Below, in pieces: positions 1 to 12,851 of a DNA stretch of 64,000 nucleotides (positions are counted from its first letter, which is position 1; each line of letters begins with the position of its first letter). The translations under genes and the position numbers were made by a program. The stretch covers positions 76,345,422 through 76,409,421 of the forward strand of contig CP142456.1 of assembly GCA_038049695.1 (NCBI GenBank). The letters are read 5' to 3'. Below the pieces are notes generated by a model. That model was not told the origin of the DNA. It saw nothing but the letters and a program-made list of their open reading frames with translations, and did not search any database. Source of the DNA: Cinnamomum chago (taxonomy: Eukaryota > Streptophyta > Magnoliopsida > Laurales > Lauraceae).

Positions 1-3000
1 AAAGACCTGTCACATTTTCAAATTTTTAATTTTTTCTTCTTCTGGCCGCCTTCGACTCGCCGAATTTTATGTGGCTCCACCATTGCTGACGCAGTATACG
101 ACACGTGTCTTCGTCTCCCTCAGTTTCTCTAAGCGATGAAAGCAATGCAATCCACAGGGCCCCACAGAAAACGCTATTGAATGTTGATGTAAGAAGAACA
201 CCACCGACTCGACTCGGTCGAGAGGCCACGCACCCGTCCCGTCTTCACACCAATTATTTATTGCCACGTCGCCTCCCGACTCACGAGAACGCGCGTGCAG
301 GACCCGCGCTCGTATTCATGTGTCCTTTTCCACATCGCCCGGACGGACCTCTTCGAGCCGCCTCATAAGTCCATTTGATTTTGGTGGAGGCCCTTACCTG
401 ATGATTAATCCTTGCCGTTGGATACTATGATGAGCTCATAAGTGGATGAAATTGTCAAAGAGGGTTTTCTTTTTACCTTTTTCAAGAAGATGGTTGTGAA
501 ATTTGATAATAAATCTTTGTATGATACTTTTACTACGCAGCATATGTGTTTGGGAGAGTAATTAAATATACGTAAAACAAATAGCCTCAATAAACAAAAA
601 CTTGATTTTCAAAATGACCTTCGACCTTTATGGCCTTCAAATGTGCTATAACGGCCATAGTGTTTTTTTTTTTTTTTTTGAAAGTTGGTATTTTATACAT
701 TAATCATTGGAGAAAGATACAACATGAACAAGGTCAAAAGATAAATAAATATGATCTTGTATTTTTCATACAAACAAATACATGTGTGCGTATATATAGG
801 CATGTTTTAAAGATTTGATGACAAGGGTGGAGTATTTTGATGCATGATAATCAACAAAGATGATGAAGAGTTGAAACTTCAATGCAAATGATTTAACCCT
901 CAATTTTCCTATTTCAATTAAATAACTAAGTTTTTCAGCGACAAGTTAAAATCCAACTGTTACTACCATCTGTTAATACAAGGTGAGTGCTAATTCAATT
1001 AGAGTAATTGGTGTGGAGAGATTCAATTATCATGTAAATATTAGTGTGGAAGATGGGTGTATTGGAGAATTTTCCTTTCCACAATCCTTCATCTATGTTG
1101 GGCCTTTTTTTTTTTTTTAATCTAAAAGATAACTAAATATTATCATGGCAAATCAGAGTTTGTTTGATTATAATTTTTTTTTGAAGCATAACTTTGTTAT
1201 ACTGCAAACTATATGATTGGAAAGATATAAAGCTATTATGAATTCAAAATAACATAATTTTTTTTTTATAAAATAGAAAACACTGCAAGAAGAACTTGTC
1301 AAAATGTAACTAATATACTCAAAACTTTTATAAAAACTGGCATAACAATAATTTATATTGATTTTAGAATTTTCTTATCCTTTGGTATCTATAAATTAGG
1401 GCAATGGTCTAGTATGAGAAAATAACAAACTGCTTATATGCTGTTTAGCTCATGGGGCCCACTTATATACTTTCTTATTAGTGGGGGTGGGGTACATGGA
1501 AAGATCTCTTTATTAAAAACCATTAGCTCTACTCGATCATCCAAACCCTTGATTTAATAGTCTTAATGTTTAGTGGCCTTTTAAATCATAGATTTTTTTG
1601 AGATTCAATCCAATGATAGATAAATGTTTGATGAGAGTGAAATTGGGCATGGTGGCGGATTATGGGAGGAATATGAGAGTATGGAATGGCCTGCATTGAT
1701 CAAAGATGTGCATAAGTGGGCCCCACGGAGTTGGCCCGCATATGCTTTGGCTAGTAAGAGAATAATATTCCCTTTTGGAAATTAACCTTCCTTCTATAAT
1801 ATTTTTCTGAAAATATCCCAATAAAAACTATGAATTTTTAACGTTTTGACAATTTTCAAAATTATTCCCCGTTGTAATCCTTATACAATTTCAAGAAAAC
1901 CCACCGTCTAAATGCCATTTTTAAATATCATCATATTATAAAAAAGGAAATTATCGGACAAATTACCTTAGATGTTTGGTGCACCAAAAAAGGCCCTCAT
2001 AGTTCATCTATAACGATAAAGTATCGGTAGGCTCTTCTGCCAATTTTTCCTTTTGTTTGAACGACAATATCATCGCACGTGTATGATAATATTGTTGTTT
2101 GTCTATTCTTCATCTTCTTTCTTCCTCTTTCCCCTCATCTTTTTCCATTTTCCCATACCTCATAGTTATAACCTACAAACCAACATTCTCTTCCATTTCT
2201 TTTTTTTTTTTTTCTCCTATCCTCTTTTCATGTTTTCTACCCTAGCCGTCACACACTTTTCTTCTTTTAGTTTCTTTTTTTGGACCTCTTCATTGAGTGG
2301 AGAGATGAGAGGTAGAAGAAGACGAAACAAGAGGGGAACTGGCAATGCGCCCCCCCCCCCCCCCCCCCCCCCCAATTTTTCAAAAAGCCACTTAACTTTT
2401 CCAAATTTTTACAAATTTTTTGTATGTACCCCAAAATTTTTCAAAAAAAACTAAAATTATAAAACCTGTATATTTTGAAAACTACACTCATATTTTATAT
2501 GTGGCCTTCCCAAAACTCTCTTTCTACATAGTGGCCTCACAAGAAAGAATGAGTCCACCGCAGGGGATTGGTGACAATATTGTCGCTTAACTAAAATGAG
2601 CAATGATATCTTTGGTCAAACAAAAAGAAAAACAAGGCAGGAAATGCCTTTATTATTACAGAGTAACTACGAGGGTCTTTTTCATTCACATAACAATTAA
2701 GGTAAATTTGTCGGTAATTCTCTCTAATAAAAATCCAATCAAATGTCAAAATCACATGTTATTTTTTATTACATTTTATTAAGCCCTCTTGCGTAATAAT
2801 TCCTTAAAAAAGTATTTTATAGCTATTAGGCAAGGAAAAAAAATCTAAGAAAACTATCATTAACAACTCCTGCCTTCAGTAACTATCATTACTTTTATTT
2901 TCGATAATGTAGTCTAAAAGAGTTTAAAATTCTTTTTCTTTAAAGCTGAATGTTGGTTGCACAAAAAAACTCAAAAAACCCCTTAATTATAGCCTTAGGA

Positions 3001-3559
3001 GAAGCCACATCAACTTATTGGGACCCGTTTGTGGATGTGTCATTTCAAAAACAGATAATATGTGCCTTTTCAATAAAAGGTGTCTCTTGGGCTAAATATG
3101 TGCCTTTCATTTTCAATAAAATGTCTTTTTGGCTCATTTGTGTGGATGTAACCTAATTCAAAGGGATGCCTTCCAACTCTATAAAATACGTGCTTTTCCT
3201 TTTCAATAAAATTTCCCTTTAGCCCATTTGTGTGGATGTAACCCAATTCAAATGGATACCTTCCAACTCTATAAATTAAGGTTATTTAAAGGGATGCATT
3301 CCAACTTTATAAATTAAGGTTATTTTTAAAGTTCTTATTTAGTATTCAAAATGAGCATAGATGCATATGAATCCTTTATTTTGTATATGCTGACGTAGAT
3401 TAAGCAATGAAATGTTTAGTTTTTATAGTTTTTTGGTTGATTTAAATTTTTTAATTAATTTGTTATAAATAAATTTATAAAAATAAAATATTAGTTTTAA
3501 TATATAATTAAGTAGTTAACCTGTGCAATGGCTTTATGCTGGTTCTCTTTTTAACTATT
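1..3559. other. AT-rich intergenic DNA
   Basis: I see no gene here. The stretch is AT-rich with many poly-T and poly-A runs. A G-box core (CACGTG inside GACACGTGTC) lies near 110 and could belong to a promoter of a gene left of the window. A run of 24 C lies at 2350-2373, beside a CT-rich tract at about 2100-2300. The few ORFs of 60-130 codons are low in complexity and are not supported as genes. Confidence 0.6.
2350..2373. repeat. Poly-C run (24 C)
   Basis: An uninterrupted run of 24 C follows a purine-rich stretch. Homopolymers of this length are unstable and prone to sequencing error, so the exact length is doubtful. Confidence 0.9.
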
Positions 3560-3780
3560 TAGATTAGACTCCGCTCGGGTCGGTCTCTCTGTCCACTTCC
3601 TATTTCGCGAACGCCGCGTTTTCGCGCGATCTCTCCAACTGTCCTTTTTCATCTTCATCTCTCATTGCGTGTCCTTCGCCCTTTAAATAGGTCAACCACT
3701 GCGATTGTTTTCTTTCTTTCTCTTGTTCTTCTCAAAAACCCTAACCAGTCTCCTCTTTCTCCGCGAGAGCGTTTGTGCAA
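3560..3780 (+). promoter_or_regulatory. Putative promoter and leader exon of the PP2C gene
   Basis: A locally GC-richer stretch is followed by a TATA-like CTTTAAATAG at 3681-3690, then a CT-rich leader and a telo-box AAACCCTAA at 3736-3744. A GT donor (GCAA|GTAAAT) sits at 3781. This order is typical of plant promoters that drive a non-coding first exon. The only gene downstream on this strand is the PP2C at 7970, so I assign it there. That link is an inference; no transcript data were used. Confidence 0.5.
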
Positions 3781-6168
3781 GTAAATCTCATTCTCAATCT
3801 ACTGTGATTCGAAAGAAGTTAAAAAAAAAAAAAAAATTGATTCTTTGATTTGCTTATCTGCATCTTTTCTTAGATCTCTTCGTTTTCATTGTGATCTAGG
3901 GTTTTGATTTGGCCAAACTATAATTAGATTGAAAACGTACGTATTCAATATTTGTTTTTCCTGTAGATATGTGGTGATTACAAGATTGAGATACATGTGT
4001 GTAGCGTTTAGTACTTGATTTCCTCTCTGAATCTTGCAACTATCAGCCGTAGAGTGATTTTTCTTCCTTAAGTATTTGGTTTATTGTGTATTGAGATTAC
4101 ATTTAGTGAATCGCATTGGGTTTGGTTGGGTTAAGGAATCAATCACATGGAGGGGAAAAAAAAGGCGTTTACTGAGATTTGGATTTGGAGAAGTTCTGCA
4201 GGAATGCGATTATTGATGCATGCTATCAGGTCTTGGAGAGATAATTGTGCCTGATGGGGTTCGAGCTATTAAAGAAAATGGTTTTGGTTAGTACCCAGAT
4301 ATCCATTTGGTGAAAATAGTTTTATGAGGCCAGTTTGAGGGATTTCAGGGTTAGATATGCCATGAAACTGATGGAAGTGAAGAGATTTCTCCGTGTTTAA
4401 ACCTAACCATGTATAAATAGCTTCTTCTTCTTGTAGAAATTGAATTTATGGCCATGTTTATAATGGTTTGAACTTGAGTACTGAAGTTGTGTATGAGCCG
4501 ATTTGAGGCTTTTTATGAATAGATTTTTTTTCTTTTTAGGGAGTGGGATTAGGTGATTTTGGATTTGAACAGCATCTCCATGTTGGATTTTATGAGACAT
4601 TTTGCTGGTTTTGACTATATTTGCATTGTCTGTTTCCTCAATGTCATTTGTTTCTTGATCTATCCAGAATCTGCTTCTTTACTTCTTAGGTATTAAAAGC
4701 TCCATTCTAGATGGCGTCTCAATTTGAACATATTGATAGATTGAAGTTGCTTATGAATTGCTAGACAAAAAAGTTTCCGATAGACTATTTGTTTTGACTA
4801 AAAACTGTGATATCCTTGGGTTGCATGTAACTCCTCTTGCTTAACATTTACAGGATAGAGAGTACGAATAAATATGGAGAACAGAGTTGCTTCCTAAGAG
4901 AGTGAGAGAATTCATGTAAAGAATGGAAACAGTGGGTACTCTTCCCATTTTTTTTTTCTTCTGTTGCTTCATATTTCTGCATGACAATTTTTCTCATGTT
5001 TTCTTTGTTTTGTTTGGATGGCCTTCTTCACGTTGTGTGCAGAGTTTTGCATATAACCAGCAGATCTTTCAAAATTCCTTTGCTGCGTACTACTTGTGGG
5101 TTCATTTGTTAAGAAGGCCACAGGTGGGAAGTGCTCTTAATTGTTCTGATCTGCAAGTAGCAACTATGTTTTTTTTTTTTTTTTTAGTGTATATGATTGG
5201 ATGTTGATCCTATTAAAGCTCTGGATTGGTTTGACTGGTGCAACCTTTAATTTTCTTTGTTGCCGTTTGTTATCCTTTTCTAAGTGTCACCTTTTCTGCT
5301 TATCAAAATTTTGGCTCTCTGCATTCGGGTAACCATATGGATTTCTATTATGTCTGCAATTCTCGTCAGAGCTCTTTTTCTTACACCTGAATATACAAGT
5401 TCTTCTCCAATCATTCTGATGTAAAGTCTGTCAGAGCCTCTATATATGCTTGTTTCATTGGCTAACTTGATAAAAAAAATTGTGGGGTTCAAATGTGGGT
5501 GCTGGAGTTTTATAGCTAGACAATTGAAAATTGAAACATGTCATTAAAATGGATTTGATCTCTTCAGATTTTGGAATGGTAATACGAGCTGCAACATGAA
5601 CGGCTTAAGATAGCTATATGCCTTATCATTTAACTAAGGATGCACGGAAATTAATTAACAAAGGTCCCTTAATGGTACAGCGAGGTTGTAGGTTTGAGCT
5701 TTCTTACCAATCACAAGAAAAGGGTCCCTTAGCCATCGGTCCCTTAGCAATGTTAGTCCATTTGCTTAACCATTGTTGTCACAATCCCGGTCTTCATATC
5801 CTAAATCCTACGATCATATTGAATCATAAGGAAAAATATTCATATCTATGTAATGAATCCCATTATAGGTGAATCTTAGGATTTAGGTTTAAATCTTATG
5901 ATCCAAAACTTATTTAATCAAATTTTACGATTCAAGCGATTCATTTGAATGAAAATAACTACAATCAAGAGGTTAATATTTGTAAAATTTTACCTTTTCC
6001 CCCGTTTCCCCTCTTATTGTTTTTTAAAGGTAATCTAGTGATTAACGAAACCTCTTAAGATTTTTTTTTTCAATTTTAGGGAGGTTTTGGAGATGGAAAA
6101 GGAGTGAGCATGTGACTAGAGCATTTGACTGTACACATGGGCTTATCCTTGTCCGGCATTAATTTGTG

Positions 6169-6199
<31 letters not shown>

Positions 6200-7917
6200 T
6201 AATGAGTGCTCCTTGGTTTTAATAACATACATCCTAACCACATAAAGTTAATGGCTTGGATTTTATTTGATTTATTTTTATTCGAGAGAAGAAAGAAAAC
6301 TACTACAACTTGTTTATTTCTTCATAGTATCTTTGATAATTTTAACACATTTAATGATTCATTCATACATATCAATTATGTTAATGTCAATATGTTCTTC
6401 ATATGACCCTTTTTTGGTCTTATTTGTCACTGAATTAATGCTGCTATAAATAGAAAATTAATGGATAATTAATATCTACTTTTTATTTTTCTATTTCTTA
6501 TTTTTTAAATTTTCATAAGAAAACCAAAATTCCCTTGATCTTGTTATAGAATTCATGATACGAATCTATTCATCTCCTTGAATAATTTGTGATCCAATTT
6601 GAGGTTTCAAGATAATGTGCTTAACTAACTTTAGGAATAGCATCTTCTTTATGGTCCCTTATACGATGGCTTTTCCTATGATCAATGGGTATGTAGGGAT
6701 TGCATTTGTTCCTTTATCCTTTATTCTGTTGTCCTACTCAATTATCCCACTTTGAAAATTTCCTCCGCCAGACATTAAGTGGATGACTGGCATAGCTGCA
6801 AACCTGAAAAACTCGTCAAACCAAACTGGCTCTAGTTTTGCATGGAGCTAGTACTCTACCTTTGGTTACCAGAAATGAGGATGATGCTGAATGGGAGCTC
6901 CAGCACATCTTGACTATTTGTGGAGAGGTGCTTGTGCTGGATATGTTCCTTTCATATTGGCATATTAACTAAGTTGGACGTGCTTAGTGCTTGATGAAAT
7001 CACATAAGAGGTCCTTAAAATGCTTTAAAGTCTAAACATCTTAATGCGGGCACATTTTTCATATTACATTCGTATATAGAAGATGTATCTTCTACACCAT
7101 TCCACCATAGAAACAATTTCTAGATGCATTTATTAGACTTTGGGCCAAATCTAATATCGAACAAACAATGGAATCAGTGTAAACTGTATCTGACTTTATA
7201 TTTCAGTCAGTTAATAGAGTTTGTCTAACCTAGACATTTGCTGAATCAAGGAAGGAATTGTATGAAGGTATGCCATCAAATTCTGAGTAAAGGTAAGTGA
7301 ATTGTTGATGGCAAGCTCAAATATGAATTGGTTGAATAAGGTAACTATGGACAGCACCTATCTGTTAACCAGTCAGATTTGGTAAAAGCTGTCCGGAAAC
7401 TATTAAGTGCAATTGCATGAGGAATGTTATGTAGTATTTTATTTATCGATTTCCTTGTTAAACTCACTCTTTCCCTGTATAATGACATGTTCTACTAGCA
7501 AGTTAATACCTCAATTCTAATTCTTATTGGATTTTTATTTAATACTGGTTGACAAGAATCTTGGCTTAAATAAAGTGGGTTTCGCTAGAAAGTACTCACA
7601 AAGCTGACCGTAAACAGATAGGAAAAGGCTTTCCGATGACGAGCGCTTGCCAAGAATCCTGTCATGAAGTATAATAGTGTCATCCGTGAGTTTGGCATAA
7701 ATTTTTAAGTTATAAATTTATATCCCAGGCATATGAATAGTTGTCCGACTTTTTATTCTTTATCCTTTTTTAAGGAAAAGATCCTGGATGAAGGAGATTG
7801 TTTTGATGCATGTATAGTAATATCTTAATATGTTTTATAATATTAATCTATGTAAAATTCAGCCATTTGTATACATAAGAATGTTGACAGAATTAAAATA
7901 GTCTTGTGCTTTTGCAG
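3781..7917 (+). other. Probable 5' leader intron(s) of the PP2C gene
   Basis: No coding exon is visible across about 4.1 kb. The stretch opens with a GTAAAT donor and closes with a pyrimidine/TTTTGCAG acceptor at 7917, 52 bases before the PP2C start codon. Additional untranslated exons could hide inside it. It holds a (TG)n run at about 6165-6182 followed by poly-T, and otherwise only AT-rich DNA. Confidence 0.4.
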
Positions 7918-7940
7918 GCTAACCTTCTGTGTGTCTCTAG

Positions 7941-8024
7941 ATGCCTGAAACTTTGTCTTCTTCTCTAACATGGGATTCACGTTGCCTGTTGAAGAAAAAA
8001 TATTTCTTGGTCAGAAAGAAGTGA
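7941..8024 (+). promoter_or_regulatory. Upstream ORF overlapping the PP2C start
   Basis: An ATG at 7941 opens a 27-codon ORF in a different frame from the phosphatase. It overlaps the ATG at 7970 and stops at 8024, which is 30 bases before a second in-frame phosphatase ATG at 8054. If used, it would favour the 8054 start by reinitiation or reduce output from 7970. The ORF is seen directly; its effect is inference. Confidence 0.45.
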
Positions 8025-11000
8025 GAACTACACCGTCCTTCCTTCCAGAAGTGATGCAAGGACCAAATGGCATCCCGGGGCCTTCTGGCGAACTTAGTGT
8101 TAGTTTTGGGTACCAATGCACTGCTAACCAGAACAGCTCTATCAGTGCTCATGAATTTGAGTTTCCATCTGGGACTGAGTGGCAATGCTCCAACATTAGG
8201 GTGAGAAGCAGCTCATTTTCTTGTTTGTCTGGTGCTGCCCTTAGTGCTAATGCTACCTTGGCAAACACAAACATTTGTAATGGTCTCATTGGAGAAGAAA
8301 TACTTCCTGGTCTAGATTCCCCAAATTCATTCAGAAGGATGGTGTCTTCTCCCTCTCTTTTGAGGTTAGATCCCATGTCATCATCTCAGAGCAGCATGTC
8401 TACCTTGGGTGGAAGTTTATCAACAGAGACTGACTTTTTTGAAAGTGGTAGAAGTTTGTGGAAGCCCATGAGTGCTCCTACAAGGATTGAATCATCAAGC
8501 TTTCTCCATGCTATGGATGTTCAAATGGCAGGTGGAGCTGCAGGGGAAGACAGGGTCCAAGCCGTATGTTCGGAAGAAAATGGGTGGCTATTTTGTGGAG
8601 TTTTTGATGGATTCAATGGGCGAGATGCTGCTGATTTTTTAGTGGCAACCCTTTATGAAAATATAGGGTTTTACCTGCATTTGTTAGAATGGCGTACAAA
8701 ACAGCAATTGGCATCTAAGAAAGTTTCTTTGGAAGGTTCTCTGAAAGTTGGTAATGCCAGAAGTGCTTTGGCTAATGACTTTGAGACTTCTAATGATGGA
8801 ACTAAAATAATGTCCCTTCCACATTCTTTAGATAGGGAGTTTTCATCTGAATCTTTTCGTCTTGGAGTTATGGATTGCCTTAGTCGTGCTCTTGCCCAAG
8901 CAGAGAGTGATTTTATGTATATGGTTGAACAGGAAATGGAAGATCGGCCTGATTTAGTCTCTGTAGGGTCTTGTGTTCTGATTGTGCTTCTTTATGGGAA
9001 GGACTTGTACATTTTAAATTTAGGCGACAGCAGAGCTGTACTGGCAACAAACAATGCTTTTGAGAATGGTTCGCCAGTAGCCATCCAACTCACAGAAACT
9101 CATACAGTTGATAATGAGATGGAGTGCCGGAAAGTTTTGGCTGATCATCCTGATGATCCTTCTGTAATTGTTGGGGGAAGAGTGAAAGGGAAGCTGAAAG
9201 TAACCCGTGCATTTGGAGTTGGCTACCTAAAGAAGGTCTGGTCAAATTTGCTGCTGAAATTTTTTAGAATCTTAGGCATATAGCTTGAAAGAGAGAAAAA
9301 GGTAGCAAGTCAACTTAAAACTTGTTAATTAATTGAGATTTTGAGTTGGCCTGAAAGCTCTGAAACTTGACAAAACAAGTAACCAAACTCAACTGATTCA
9401 AGTCATATCGTTGAATCGAGGAGGTCTTTTCCCCTTATAAAAGCGATATCTTTGTAATTCTTGTCATTTCTTTTCTTTCTGGTGAATTCTTTTCTATTTT
9501 CGAATCTGTAGTGTCCTTGAGGAGGTTTGGGACTTAGGTAAGGTGTTTGAGTTGTATCAAAGTGCAAAAGAAAAAAAAGAAGAATAACCCATGTTCAAGT
9601 TCTTGAGTTGACTCAGTCACTCAATCAAGTATATCTTTTATTCTATAAGTTTTAAGCTTTAATATTTATTTGTTTGGGAGTTCCAATCATTTGATACCTT
9701 TTATCCTTACTTTTGCAGAGCAAAATGAATGAAGCATTGATGGGCATTCTTCGAGTTCGCAATTTGTGTGATCCACCATATGTTTATACAAATCCGCACA
9801 CAATGAGCCATAGGGTGTCAGAGAATGACCTTTTTGTTGTTTTAGGGAGTGATGGATTGTTTGATTTTTTCAGTAATGAAGAAGTTGTGGAGCTTGTTCA
9901 TCTTTTCATTGAAAATAATCCATTTGGCGATCCTTCAAAGCATCTGGTTGAGCAGCTTGTCCTGAGAGCCGCTGAAACTGCTGGTAGGCGTCATGAGATA
10001 TTTTTATTTCATCTACTTTTACCTTACATGCTTTGGCATCTGGAAGTATTAGAAGCACTTGATAGTTGGAAGCATTTCATGCCATTGGAAATTCTGGTGC
10101 ACAAAGGTCTTTCACTTTGTTTTGCTTTCTAAGCTTTTCATCCGTGTAGAACACAGTCCATCGTGCTCGTCCTTGAGCTTTGCCATGGATGTACATGTAG
10201 TAACTAATTTTAGATGTGGAAACCAAATGTCGCTGTATGTGGAGGCGTGGCTTCTGTGTAAGATCTCAGTTGTTCCCAAGGTGTTAGACACAGTGTACAA
10301 AGTGGACAGTGAGCAAATAGACTGTTGATATTTTTTCTACTGTTCATCTGTTTTATATGTGCCCAGCAGCTGACCAGCATTACCTGATAACATTTGAGGT
10401 AGGGAAATCTTCTGGGGGTGTGTGCATTTGGCATCTCTAACCGGTTGGGCTATACGGCTAGGGACTTGGAGGTAGGGAAGTTATGCAGTGGCATCTACCT
10501 TGGGATTTATTAGACTTATGCAAGTGCCACTTTGGAATGTCCATCTGTGTGGGAAAAATCCCATTTACATGTACATGGGATTCTAGTAAGATTTTTGTAG
10601 AACTCCACATTTGACCTGAAGATCTCTATACATTTATTTGGAAGAGTTTGAGCTTGTAGTTCCTTAAGAGCACGGGGCTGATATCTATTATTAAATGGCA
10701 TCCTTGTTTTGGATAAATTACTAAATTAGAGAAAGACCTGGATTGTTGTTAATTTTTATACACCTAGAAATGGATTTCTAGAGATAAATGCAATCTGCAT
10801 TTTCATTTGATATGCATTACTTGAAAGGCATGTAAATTGCAACGGTCTCCCTCCTCTGCATCCTGAGAATTGCAGTGCTTTGCCCATGTGGATTTAAAAG
10901 TTTGCAGAGGCTTGGTTTTTCTTGCTCATATTCTTGTTTTGTTTTTTTATTTTTTTTATTTTTTATACAAATTCTAATGACAGCATTTTTAAAGATAGAG

Positions 11001-11192
11001 ATTGGCTTGCACCTTATCTGCCTAGTTCTTACATCCATGATTTTACCCTCATTTTTGCTTCTAGGATTCAGTACCGAGGAGCTGATGAAGATACCTGCTG
11101 GCAGAAGGAGAAAGTATCATGATGATGTGACAGTTATTGTTATTATCTTTGGAAATAAGCAGAGAACGTCGACAGCATCAACATCAATATAG
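7970..11192 (+). CDS. Protein phosphatase 2C, atypical, Arabidopsis PP2C40-like
   Basis: The gene encodes a Ser/Thr phosphatase of the metal-dependent PP2C (PPM) family. Coding exons are 7970-9235, 9719-9983 and 11065-11192, all with GT-AG borders and matching phases, giving 552 aa. After a Ser-rich N-terminal part, the PP2C motifs follow: CGVFDGFNG near residue 210 (metal Asp, with the usual His-Gly altered as in the PP2C40 group), VSVGSCVL and LNLGDSRAVL near 330-350, GSDGLFDFFSNEE near 466 and RKYHDDVTV near 527. From memory, the stretches SFSCLSGAAL, TLANTNICNG and MAGGAAGEDRVQAVCSEENG are shared almost word for word with Arabidopsis At3g16560. That protein is about 490 aa and starts near the internal Met at 8054, so the true start may be 8054 (524 aa). 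Substrate and pathway are unknown to me. The introns are 483 and 1081 bp. Confidence 0.93.
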
Positions 11193-12556
11193 ATGGTTAG
11201 CATGCATTTCACCTTTCTAAAAAAAAGCCTTTTCCCAGACCTTATGGGTTACTACTCTATTTGGAATCTGGTTTTGTTTTCACATCAGATCATTTTGGTA
11301 TTTGCTGAATCATCTGGTGTAAATTGATTGTATAGCACTTCAATTTCATAATATGATGCTTAATTGGTTGGTGGGTAAAACTAGTGGGGATCCCACTTCA
11401 CATGCAGGTCCAACTTGCCAGTGTTATTGGCGACTAGAATAAATGCACACAAACTTTTATCATGAAAGAAGTATTATCATAATTTGTAAATAGAGAATTT
11501 TGGAACTTTGTGTTTGATTTTAGTTCAAGGTCACTTGGGTTTGTAGAAATTTTCTTGCAGTATGGTTACTGGTTTCAACTTGCACATAAAACACAATTTA
11601 TCTTTGTACTCTCACTAAATCCGGACATGAAGAAAACTGTCTAGGACAGTAGATTTGCCATTCATCCCTAAATCGTGAGGGGAATACCCATTTTCCCCTC
11701 ATATGGGAGATCCAATTTTGTTTTCATCCAAGTTGTAACTGCAATTTCATCCAGGGTTCGACCTAATTCAAGAAGTGAAGCACCTTGCTGCCTAGGTTTG
11801 AAACCTGATGGAGGGTCGAATCTGTTACCACTCCTAGAAGGTCTGGAACCCCATATACAAATTAAATTGCTCTTTAACTCCTTTCAAATACCCTGTAAGG
11901 TTACTAGCTATGTCAAGGGCTCAAGGCATATGGATGTCTCGAGCAGGCAGAAGGAAGAGGAGAGGGTAAAAGAAGGAAAAAAAATACTAATGGGTTGGGC
12001 CGCATAAAACACCAGAAAAGAAAATAGGGTGAGCAGAGAAACATTTGGCCAAAAGAAGAGCCCCCAACTGCAAATCGATCATCGGCTAAAACATTAAAAC
12101 ATGTATGTGGCCTATCCACGCACATGCTCATCTATTCAGGTTCACTGTTGACTGGTGTGGCATTATCATAATCAATTTTATGATGAAGTGGATAGTGCAC
12201 ATCAATTTTATGATGAAGTGGATAGTGCACTAACTTGTCCTATGGGTAGAGGCAGGCTTGCTTTTATATGGTTTGTCTTGCGTTTCCATGAATCATTGTT
12301 CAACATTTGTTCATCTCATTTTCAAGATTTAGTAGATTGGGCGTTCTTTTTTTAAATTTTTGGTTGAGATCTTAAGTACATCATTTTCAGAACATGGTAC
12401 TTCGTTGCTCCTAACAGGGCCCTTCAGGTTTTGCTATTGATATGGCCCGATAAGAGATTCTCTACTGTTTTAGCCTGCGCCAGTCAGGTCCTCTCTCCAT
12501 AGAGAACTAGGTTGAAAGAGTGTGTGAGAGAGTTGGCGTTGTTGCCGGCCTAGTGT
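11193..12556. other. Spacer downstream of the PP2C gene
   Basis: It probably includes the 3' UTR of the phosphatase. I see no further gene. A 30-bp direct duplication (ATCAATTTTATGATGAAGTG... ending GTGCAC) lies at about 12173-12231. Confidence 0.5.
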
Positions 12557-12851
12557 GTTTGGATGTGAGGTGAGTTGAGGTGAGGTGAAACCTCCATTAT
12601 CCAGGTAAGAAAAGATAAAGGGTTATATCAAAAGTATACAAATTCAAATTTCTTCATTAAAAAAAAATAAAAAAGCAATATCATTTTCCTACTAAATGAC
12701 AAAAAAACATCGTCTTTCCACACACACAAGAAGTCAAAAAGATTCTTTATCAAGAACCTAAAAACAAAGACCATTATAACCTCCTATATTTTATTCCCTC
12801 TTGATTTCATTCTGCACCTCACCTAACTTTCAATTCACCTCACATACAAAC
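12557..12851. mobile_element. MITE, GTTTGGATGT family, copy 1
   Basis: The 295-bp unit is bounded by inverted ends, GTTTGGATGTGAGGTGAG on the left and the complement of GTTTGTATGTGAGGTGAA on the right. The ends continue with similar subterminal GAGGTGA repeats. It has no coding capacity. A second member of the same family, in opposite orientation internally, lies at 17522-17814. No target-site duplication is obvious, so the superfamily is not assigned. Confidence 0.6.

Noticed and set aside
105-368. 87-codon ORF near the left edge
   Set aside because: No recognisable motif or conserved feature; the region looks like promoter DNA with a G-box.
2053-2454. 133-codon ORF
   Set aside because: Made of CT-rich and poly-C DNA (Phe/Ser and Pro runs); no domain and no sensible splice context.
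3736-3744. AAACCCTAA as telomere-derived DNA
   Set aside because: Single copy just after a TATA-like motif; this is the known telo-box promoter element of plants and not an interstitial telomere repeat.
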